64,000 nt of DNA, from positions 2,521,501-2,585,500 of the forward strand of contig OY747717.1 in the NCBI GenBank assembly GCA_963556495.2, given 5' to 3'. Shown piece by piece: positions 56,226-64,000 of this stretch. Position numbers and translations under genes: made by a program. Positions within the stretch are counted from its first letter, which is position 1. The number at the start of each line of letters is the position of its first letter. This DNA is from Valencia hispanica (lineage: Eukaryota; Chordata; Actinopteri; Cyprinodontiformes; Valenciidae). The notes under the pieces were generated by a model. The model had not been told where the DNA came from. It ran no database searches and saw only the letters and a list, made by a program, of their open reading frames with translations.

Positions 56226-56849
56226 CAGTGTCACTGCACGATCTGTTCAGGAAGCACGATCCGTACCATGACCCCATCTGCGAATGCACGCAAGGAACTA
56301 CTTCCGGGTAGATTTCTTTTGTTGTTTTTTTTTATTTGTTAATTTACAGATCAAGGCCATTTACACTTTACAAATAAATAGAAATAGATAGGCAATCTTA
56401 CTGAACCATTGTATAAAAAGGATTAACAACATAACAAAAAAATCACGGGGAAACACTAGTTGTCTGATCTGATTTATTTACATGCTGCATTCGTAATCTT
56501 AACAGCTTTCTTATTTATCTGATACATTAACTTGCTGCATTCGTAATTCTAAGCCGGTCATGTGATCCTCCTCTCCTGGAGACCGATCACATGACCGGCT
56601 TTCCTATAAATAATTGCTCTAAATGACTCCAGAGGTTTTTGCTATATGTGCCGCGGTAAAACCGATGAATGATAGTTTCTGGTTCTATATGACAAAAGTC
56701 ACATTTGAAGTCAATGTTTAGCGCGCAAATCCATCCATCTTGTAGCGTGTCGAGAACTAAACCCCCCGGAAGTAGTTCCTTGCGCACATGCGCAGATGGG
56801 CTCATGGTACGGATCGTGCTTCCTGAACAGATCGTGCAGTGACAGCCAG
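56226..56849. repeat. About 85-bp inverted repeat with 450-bp spacer
   Basis: 56226-56312 ('cactgcacgatctgttcagg' ... 'ggaactacttccggg') recurs inverted at 56762-56849 with few changes. Each inner end carries CCGGAAGT, an ETS-type site. The spacer is AT-rich and includes a LINE fragment. Confidence 0.8.
56587..56740 (-). pseudogene. LINE C-terminal (zf-RVT-like) fragment
   Basis: Minus-strand translation gives FKCDFCHIEPETIIHRFY then YSKNLWSHLEQLF. The C--C---E-T--H-F-----(T/S)K-LW spacing is the zinc-binding C-terminal region of L1/Tx1-type reverse transcriptases. It is short and isolated inside the inverted repeat. Confidence 0.55.
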
Positions 56850-57231
56850 AAGCAGAAGGCGACAAGGCGTTCATTTGTTGTTGGTATCAGAGCAGCGTAA
56901 CAAATGTGTGCCAGTGTTGTCTGAGTGCCTCTTTGCTGTTGCGTATTAAAATAAATGCTCGAAACAACTTTATGTGGCTTATCAGTATTCATTGAGAACT
57001 ATAATATATAAGCAAATAGAAATTGCGAAATAAAATTACAAAAAGTTGAAACAGGAAACTGCGCAATTCACGTCCATACACTATGAGAAAGTTGTGAGAC
57101 TGCAGGTAAAATGTTCATATTTAGTCCATGTTTTCATCTGCTCCATGTGAGATGGCATGATGGAGATTCTTTGTTCAGATTGTTCGGGCTGAATATTAAC
57201 TAAAATGAATGAAGAATGAAATAATATTCAA

Positions 57232-57378
57232 TTAAATTCAGTTTATTTATATAGCGCCAATTCACAACAGATGTCATCTCAAGGCTCTTAACAAGAAGTC
57301 ATTTCAATACATTTATACAATGTACAACATTCCAATCAGTTAAAAAGTTTCTTTATTTAAGGAATCCCAGCAAGGAAT
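57232..57378 (-). repeat. LINE 3' end (minus strand)
   Basis: 'Tcagtttatttatatagcgc', caattcacaacagatgtc and 'atttaaggaatcccagcaag' are the complement of 22160-22290. Confidence 0.75.
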
Positions 57379-57535
57379 ATGTTTCAGATTTTTTCAAAGT
57401 TTAAAAAACTGTCAAAGGCAGAAAATAACGGGATCCCTGATTTCATGTAAATTATAGTAGAATCAATTATTTGTCTTTTATTGCTTTGGAATATTCCACC
57501 GGCGGGTAGCCGCCCCAATGCAGGACTCTGAACTC

Positions 57536-57840
57536 TTAGTCGAAGTTTCCCCGCACAGAACGGCGAGGGTTGTAAAGGGAACACGCTTTCTTATGGCGCA
57601 TATATGACTTGTGGCTTTTGAATTCTTGCATGGTATAATAGCTGATGCCAAAAACCAAGTAATCAACGATCTCCATGTAGGCGCACGGAGGTAAAGAGTC
57701 TAGATCTCTGTCCCGTTCTGCTGCAGGCAGCTCGTATGGGTCTACGTTTCTGTAATTCCAGTCGTCTTTCCTGCTCTGTGTCGCTCTGACAGTGTTGCCC
57801 ATGGCAACCGATAGTGTAGCCTGACAACATGGCCGACGGG
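57536..57840 (-). pseudogene. Exon of a SWIM/YqaJ-type transposon-associated protein (minus strand)
   Basis: From an ATG at 57802 the minus strand is open for 88 codons. It contains DDWNYRNVDPYELP, CAYMEIVDYLVF and ISYYTMQEFKSHKSY. This resembles the N-terminal part of the large SWIM zinc-finger / YqaJ-nuclease-like proteins abundant in fish genomes and carried by ISL2EU-type DNA transposons. The similarity breaks after KSY, where the sequence turns arbitrary before a stop. The SWIM and nuclease parts are absent. Family recognition is from memory of the motif style and should be tested by search. Confidence 0.55.
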
Positions 57841-57939
57841 CTCAGACCCCGCCCAAATTGTTACGTGTCTCCTCATGCTTAAAAATGTATATGTTACAAA
57901 CTAGTCGCTTTGTGAGCGTTTTTTTTGTTTGTTTTTTTT

Positions 57940-58142
57940 TGACGGCGACAAAGCGTGCGGTGTGAACGCGGTCCACACGCAAACGCTTAAAACGGAGAAA
58001 ACAAAAATCTTTTTGGTCGCAGTTTTTAGAAAGATTTGTTTTCGGTGCCGTAAATCTGCATTTTCACGTGGATGACGGGCCGAATCGTAGAAAAATATCT
58101 TAGTTTTGTGAGATACCCATGCTACGTGTGGACAAGGCATAA
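57940..58142. repeat. MITE-like fragment with gtccacacg ends
   Basis: 'Gtgtgaacgcggtccacacg' and 'catgctacgtgtggacaagg' face each other and are typical ends of a short fish MITE group. The match is loose and no duplication is resolved. Confidence 0.45.
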
Positions 58143-58266
58143 GATTATCTTCATACTATGAATGGATGCATGTCTGCAGATGTTGATGATTGACTGAAGT
58201 TCTGTTTTACTTAAGAACTGAAGGGAAATCTGTCAATAGAGCTCCGGACGTCACGTGACTCTGCCA

Positions 58267-58500
58267 TGTTGGCAGGCATGAACGTCGCCAGGTGCGATTT
58301 TACTCCGTCTGAGTTTACTTCCCATTTTAAAAACAGAAGATATTATTGAATATACCGGGAAATTAAAAAGATTAAACATCTCCGACCCTTACCATGCCCC
58401 TGGGATACCTTTTAAAACTACAGAAGCTGTCAGGGCGGACCTTTTACCGGACCTGAGATACTCTCACAACAGCGACAGTTTGTTTTTAAAGTTGCTGGGG
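58267..58500 (+). pseudogene. First exon of a SWIM/YqaJ-type transposon protein
   Basis: From ATG at 58267: MLAGMNVARCDFTPSEFTSH and FKNRRYY, an in-frame TGA, then IYREIKKI. After a one-base shift come ISDPYHAPGIPFKTTEAVRA and DLLPDLRYS. The FTSHFK-R-YY-IYR-IKKI--SDPYHAPGI pattern is one I associate with SWIM zinc-finger / YqaJ-like transposon proteins of fish. One nonsense codon and one frameshift show decay. Confidence 0.6.
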
Positions 58501-58915
58501 ACAATTATTATTAATTATTCATATAGTCTATAAAGATTCATCTCTTTCACGTTTATGCACTACAGTGAATAAACAGGTGTTGAAAATCGTATCTTTATTC
58601 CATCAATAAAAGTTGAAAGCCATAAGCTTATGTGTTTTGTTTTACCAACGGCCCTGAAAACCATCATTAGGCTGTTTGCTTGCATGGCTTCATTAAGATC
58701 CACATCACAGCACATAGAACAATGTTGGTATATACTCGCCCCAGAAGAATATGTGCAACAATAAAACGCGTTCTCTTTGCAACTCTTGCAGTTCTGTGCA
58801 GAGAAACTAAGGTTTTTACATCATAAAGTTGTGAAATTAAATTTCAGGGGTCCGGGAGGAAGTTTCTTTAATGCGGGCGGGTTGCGAGTGAGAAAATATA
58901 ATTGTTTATAATGTT

Positions 58916-59327
58916 TTGTTTAAGACTCCCAAAGAGAATTGTGTTGATATATTGTGATATGTGGAAAGAACATGCAGAATATTCCTCCAATTTGCGCTGA
59001 CAGCGGAATATTCTCTCTATCTAGACATCCAGCGCTGCCAGACAGACTTTACTGCAGCGGGATTTGCGATTCAGAAACGGAGAACACTGTTAAAACCAGG
59101 GACTGTGGACAATTTTTCGTTTCTACACAGTGATCTCTGCATCAAATAAATTTCAGTTTTCATAAATTTTAGAAAAATCTCTCTCTGGCAGCGCAGGATG
59201 CCTGGATAACGGGAATATTCCGCTGTCAGCGCATAATTGGGGGAATATTCTGGGATGCTCTCTCCACAAACACATTATGCTATTTCAACACGATTCTCTT
59301 TGGGAGTCTTAAACAAACAAAAATATC
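58916..59327. repeat. About 110-bp-arm inverted repeat
   Basis: Left arm about 58916-59015 ('gtttaagactcccaaagaga' ... 'gctgacagcggaatattct') matches, inverted, about 59207-59327. Each arm also ends in GAATATTC palindromes. The loop is about 190 bp. It lies in the middle of the IS-like element. Confidence 0.82.
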
Positions 59328-60083
59328 CCATAAATATTTTTCGCGACATTGCAGGAGACCACGAGTCTTTTAAAACCTCCACATATCCACTGCTGTATAA
59401 TATAAATGTATAAGAAAGTGGAATGAAGTGATTTAAATAATAGTCCGTTCAGAAACACTGATTAAGAAATTCCGCATCAAGTTTTTAAAAGTGGTGGGGG
59501 GGGGGAAATCATCAATCATAAATATCCCCGGCTAAAATGACGCTCATCCCCTGACAGATACAATTTCCTGATCAACTTTCCCTCGTCCTGCTCCGGATCA
59601 TCGCTTAAAGCACATAAAAGCCCGGAGGGATATAAATGGACACAATCGCGGTTTGTTATCGGGATCCAGATCTGGAATCTTCCTGCACAGGATTGCGTTG
59701 TCACCGGGAGGGAGACCTGTCCTGATTTTGGTAAAGCTAGGTTATGTCTGTGTGCAACATTTTGTATGTTCATCTCAGGAAATAAAGTATTTTTATTTCT
59801 AAATAATTTGCATCACTTAATGATACAAGAGCAGGTATCAAACAAACGGTATTAAATCTGAATTACAGGTGAATCACTAAAAAAACCTGAATAAAACGGC
59901 TTCATTTCTGCCTGATCGCGCGTTTCATGGCAATGATCCGTCGTTCTCTGCGTTCTGGATCCTTGGGAATCCTACAGAACGTTTCTCCCTCATCTCATCC
60001 GCGTCTGTTATGGCATCCTGGGCCGCGACAGGTATCCACCATATTTACCGTTTCTAACTTTGGGTTAGCAGCATAGAAAAGTA

Positions 60084-60171
60084 CTGCGGGAGACTGCCTG
60101 CCACAATGGCGCCCATTCGATTTGAACTGTTGCATGCTGGGAGAAGTGACGTCAACTCCCGGAGCTCTATA
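60084..60171. repeat. 88-bp block identical to 24626-24713
   Basis: Forms the right terminus of the IS-like element. It contains GCATGCTGGGA and the TGACGTCA palindrome shortly before GGAGCTCTATA. It is identical over 88 bases to the isolated copy at 24626. Confidence 0.85.
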
Positions 60172-60239
60172 GAAACACTCGAAAAATAAATGAAAGTATT
60201 TTAAAGTTATTTTCTCGAAAAATCAGTAAAACCTTTTCC

Positions 60240-60871
60240 TTCATGTTTTGGCTTAAAATATATTCCTGTGTCTGCGAATGAAAGGTCAAAGGTCTTTAAG
60301 CTTCAGATCTTTGAACACAACTTTACAAGCTTGCTAGCGTACTGATGTGAAGATCTGAGCTTTCCTTGTGGTGACACATGCATTCAGGATGTTTCCAGTC
60401 TGAGAAACCACTAATGAACTGGTTTTCGTTAACTGTCCTTCATAATGCTGCGTCCCACACCTGATGAACCCAGCCTGAACTGCCGCTGCTACTGCTAGCC
60501 TCAGGTCGTGTTGTGCAGCTAACGGCGGCCTCCTCCTCCGTAACCGACTAACTTAATCTGCGCTTCCTGATTTTCCTCCATACATTTTTCTTCTCATCTT
60601 TCACTCTTTACCATACCAACTTTTTTTTAAATCATCGCTCACTTTTGGATGTCTTGCTACTCCCACACTGATGGTCAGTGGAGCACTGTTTGCTGGCGTA
60701 GGGGCGGGGCATGTTACCATGGTTTCCACAATTGTGCCTTACAAACTATGTAACTTTAAGTTTAAAAAGAAACAGTGTGGATCTTATTGCTTATCTCTGC
60801 CATATTTAAAGTTTGAAGACTTTTTTTTCGTAATTAAACTGCTGACGTCAAGACACAATTCTTTGAGGGGT
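60240..60871. other. No gene recognised
   Basis: Mixed sequence leading into the minisatellite. A 'ggggcggggcatgttaccat' stretch occurs near 60704. No exon or element ends are supported. Confidence 0.4.
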
Positions 60872-63800
60872 AAGTCCAAGTCAAGCCTCAGATGTTTGTG
60901 CATCAAGTCCAAGTCAAGCCTCAACTTTTTGTGCATCAAGTCCAAGTCAAGCCTCAAGTTTTTGTGCATCAAGTCCAAGTCAAGCCTCAAGTTTTTGTGC
61001 ATCAAGTCCAAGTCAAGCCTCAAGTTTTTGTGCATCAAGTCCAAGTCAAGCCTCAGATGTTTGTGCATCAAGTACAAGTCAAGCCTCAACTTTTTGTGCG
61101 TCAAATTCAAATCAAGGTTCAAGTTTTTCTGGGTCAAGTCCTAGTCAAGCCTCAAGTTTTTGTGCATCAAGTCCAAGTCAAGCCTCAAGTTTTTGTGCAT
61201 CAAGTCCAAGTCAAGCCTCAAGTTTTTGTGCATCAAGTACAAGTCAAGCCTCAGATGTTTGTGCATCAAGTACAAGTCAAGCCTCAAGTTTTTGTGCATC
61301 AAGTCCAAGTCAAGCCTCAGGTTTTTGTGCATCAAGTCCAAGTCAAGCCTCAAGTTTTTGTGCGTCAAATTCAAGTCAAGGCTCAAGTTTTTCTGGGTCA
61401 AGTCCAAGTCAAGCCTCAAGTTTTTGTGCATCAAGTCCAAGTCAAGCCTCATGTTTTTGTGTGTCAAATTCAAGTCAAGCCTCAGGTTTTTCTGGGTCAA
61501 GTCCAAGTCAAGCCTCAAGTTTTTGTGCGTTAAGTCAAAGTCAAGTCTTAAGTTTTTGTGCGTCAAGTCCAAGTCAAGTCTTACGTTTTTGTGCGTCAAG
61601 TCCAAGTCAAGTCTTAAGTTTTTGTGCATCAAGTCCAAGTCAAGCCTCAAGTTTTTGTGCGTCAAGTCCAAGTCAAGCCTCAAGTTTTTGTATGTCAAGT
61701 CCAAGTCAAGCCTCAAGTTTTTGTGCGTCAAGTCCAAGTCAAGCCTCAAGTTTTTGTGCATCAAGTCCAAGTCAAGCCTCATATTTTTGTGCGCCAAATT
61801 CAAGTCAAGCCTCAGGTTTTTCTGGGTCAAGTCCAAGTCAAGCCTCAAGTTTTTGTGCGTCAAGTCCATGCCAAGCCTCAAGTTTTCTGGGTCAAGTTCA
61901 AGTCAAGCCTCAGGTGTTTGTGCATCAAGTCCAAGTCAAGCCTCAGATGTTTGTGCATCAAGTCCAAGTCAAGCCTCAAGTTTTCTGGGTCAAGTCCAAG
62001 TCAAGCCTCAGGTTTTTGTGCATCAAGTCCAAGTCAAGCCTCAGATGTTTGTGCATCAAGTCCAAGTCAAGCCTCAACTTTTTGTGCATCAAGTCCAAGT
62101 CAAGCCTCAAGTTTTTGTGCATCAAGTCCAAGTCAAGCCTCAGATGTTTGTGCATCAAGTCCAAGTCAAGCCTCAACTTTTTGTGCGTCAAATTCAAGTC
62201 AAGCCTCAAGTTTTTGTGCATCAACTCCAAGTCAAGCTTCAAGTTTTTGTGCATCAAGTCCAAGTCAAGCCTCAAGTTTTTGTGCATCAAGTCCAAGTCA
62301 AGCCTCAAGTTTTTGTGCATCAAGTCCAAGTCAAGCCTCAGATGTTTGTGCATCAAGTACAAGTCAAGCCTCAACTTTTTGTGCGTCAAATTCAAATCAA
62401 GGTTCAAGTTTTTCTGGGTCAAGTCCTAGTCAAGCCTCAAGTTTTTGTGCATCAAGTCCAAGTCAAGCCTCAAGTTTTTGTGCATCAAGTCCAAGTCAAG
62501 CCTCAAGTTTTTGTGCATCAAGTACAAGTCAAGCCTCAGATGTTTGTGCATCAAGTACAAGTCAAGCCTCAAGTTTTTGTGCATCAAGTCCAAGTCAAGC
62601 CTCAGGTTTTTGTGCATCAAGTCCAAGTCAAGCCTCAAGTTTTTGTGCGTCAAATTCAAGTCAAGGCATCAAGTACAAGTCAAGCCTCAAGTTTTTCTGG
62701 GTCAAGTCCAAGTCAAGCCTCAAGTTTTTGTGCATCAAGTCCAAGTCAAGCCTCATGTTTTTGTGTGTCAAATTCAAGTCAAGCCTCAGGTTTTTCTGGG
62801 TCAAGTCCAAGTCAAGCCTCAAGTTTTTGTGCGTTAAGTCAAAGTCAAGTCTTAAGTTTTTGTGCGTCAAGTCCAAGTCAAGTCTTACGTTTTTGTGCGT
62901 CAAGTCCAAGTCAAGTCTTAAGTTTTTGTGCATCAAGTCCAAGTCAAGCCTCAAGTTTTTGTGCGTCAAGTCCAAGTCAAGCCTCAAGTTTTTGTATGTC
63001 AAGTCCAAGTCAAGCCTCAAGTTTTTGTGCGTCAAGTCCAAGTCAAGCCTCAAGTTTTTGTGCATCAAGTCCAAGTCAAGCCTCATATTTTTGTGCGCCA
63101 AATTCAAGTCAAGCCTCAGGTTTTTCTGGGTCAAGTCCAAGTCAAGCCTCAAGTTTTTGTGCGTCAAGTCCATGCCAAGCCTCAAGTTTTCTGGGTCAAG
63201 TTCAAGTCAAGCCTCAGGTGTTTGTGCATCAAGTCCAAGTCAAGCCTCAGATGTTTGTGCATCAAGTCAAGTCAAGCCTCAAGTTTTCTGGGCAAGCCTC
63301 AAGTTTTTGTGCTAAGTCAAGTCAAGCCTCAGATGTTTGTGCATCAAGTCCAAGTCAAGCCTCAACTTTTTGTGCGTCAAATTCAAGTCAAGCCTCAAGT
63401 TTTTGTGCATCAACTCCAAGTCAAGCTTCAAGTTTTTGTGCATCAAGTCCAAGTCAAGCCTCAAGTTTTTGTGCATCAAGTCCAAGTTCAAGTCTTTTTG
63501 TCAAGTCAAGTCAAGCCTCAGGTTTTTGTGCATCAAGTCCAAGTCAAGCCTCAGATGTTTGTGCATCAAGTCCAAGTCAAGCCTCAACTTTTTGTGCATC
63601 AAGTCCAAGTCAAGCCTCAAGTTTTTGTGCATCAAGTCCAAGTCAAGCCTCAGATGTTTGTGCATCAAGTCCAAGTCAAGCCTCAACTTTTTGTGCGTCA
63701 AATTCAAGTCAAGCCTCAAGTTTTTGTGCATCAACTCCAAGTCAAGCTTCAAGTTTTTGTGCATCAAGTCCAAGTCAAGCCTCAAGTTTTTGTGCATCAA

Positions 63801-64000
63801 GTCCAAGTCAAGCCTCAGATGTTTGTGCATCAAGTACAAGTCAAGCCTCAACTTTTTGTGCGTCAAATTCAAATCAAGGTTCAAGTTTTTCTGGGTCAAG
63901 TCCTAGTCAAGCCTCAAGTTTTTGTGCATCAAGTCCAAGTCAAGCCTCAAGTTTTTGTGCATCAAGTCCAAGTCAAGCCTCAAGTTTTTGTGCATCAAGT
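60872..64000. repeat. 33-bp minisatellite with higher-order repeats, runs off window
   Basis: The unit is 33 bp: TCAAGTCCAAGTCAAGCCTC followed by AAGTTTTTGTGCA. About 94 units lie in the window. Variants (gcatca/gcgtca/ctgggtca, cagatg/caactt/caggtt) recur in ordered series. The rare 'ggttcaagtttttctgg' variant lies at 61116, 62401 and 63879, showing larger duplicated blocks. Since 33 is divisible by 3 and the unit lacks stops in several phases, frames of up to 563 codons exist: 11-residue repeats such as QVQVKPQVFVH, SSPSQASSFCA and KSKSSLKFLCI on +, and HKNLRLDLDLM on -. These follow from the period and are not evidence of a gene. A few units near 62660, 63270-63330 and 63490 are broken. 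Confidence 0.97.

Larger units (their letters stand above)
58236..60171 (+). mobile_element. IS-like (ISL2EU-type) DNA transposon, degenerate
   Basis: The left end ATAGAGCTCCGGACGTCAC (58236) and the right end, complement TATAGAGCTCCGG with GACGTCAC five bases on, are inverted. AT on each side could be a 2-bp duplication. Just inside the left end lies an exon of a SWIM/YqaJ-type protein (58267-58500). A minus-strand frame at 59516-59773 could be a decayed second gene. A large inverted repeat sits in the middle (58916-59327). The terminal 88 bp are duplicated at 24626-24713. The element superfamily is inferred from the protein resemblance. Confidence 0.6.

Noticed and set aside
61624..63315. 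563-codon plus frame as a repeat protein gene
   Set aside because: It is a direct result of a 33-bp unit without stops. It changes between three different repeat peptides where single-base indels shift the phase, which a selected protein would not do.
60872..64000. CRISPR-like array
   Set aside because: Units are contiguous tandem copies without unique spacers, in vertebrate DNA.

Overview
This is vertebrate, almost certainly teleost, nuclear DNA. It carries the usual percomorph mobile-element fauna: Tc1/mariner, several hAT families, PIF/Harbinger, L2- and CR1/Rex1-like LINEs, foldback elements and minisatellites. There are no bacterial-style genes, operons or CRISPR arrays. A cyprinodontiform or related percomorph is a guess; the sequence alone does not fix the species. 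No intact host gene is visible. Only two short stretches look like host exons: a terminal membrane-protein exon at 47095-47258 and a 46-nt micro-exon at 19211-19256.

Layout. 0-6.5 kb: two degenerate Tc1 copies, one split by a TTAA-flanked element. Next comes a nest: a dispersed repeat is split by a hAT-like MITE, which is split by a 2.3-kb foldback element with about 450-bp arms and a tRNA-like Pol III promoter in its core. 6.9-9.0 kb: a long L2-clade LINE with a full reverse-transcriptase domain. 9-17 kb: AT-rich DNA with LINE tails, a hAT with CAGGGCTGTACG ends, a hAT MITE with a perfect 8-bp target duplication, and a Tc1 remnant. 17.2-22.1 kb: two copies of one hAT family in opposite orientation, one carrying a nested MITE. 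22-33 kb: LINE ends, PIF-like termini, more hAT MITEs and a CR1-like LINE. 33.9-36.9 kb: an L2 LINE inside a CR1-like LINE inside a hAT element. 38-42 kb: another LINE 3' region, an internally deleted ZBED-like hAT, and an internally deleted Harbinger that keeps the first exons of both its genes. 43.7-45.7 kb: LINE RT fragment, a 232-bp tandem repeat and Harbinger transposase remnants. 47.8-49.1 kb: a 22-bp minisatellite. 52.1-53.9 kb: a very GC-rich repeat-like tract. 53.9-60.2 kb: foldback, hAT, Harbinger and IS-like (SWIM/YqaJ-type) elements. 60.87 kb to the window edge: a 33-bp minisatellite with higher-order structure, open in several frames.

The mobile elements appear dead. Every coding region recognised has frameshifts, stops or large deletions. 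The main value of the window is its insertion stratigraphy, which target-site duplications and reconstructable empty sites make readable, and its three tandem-repeat arrays.
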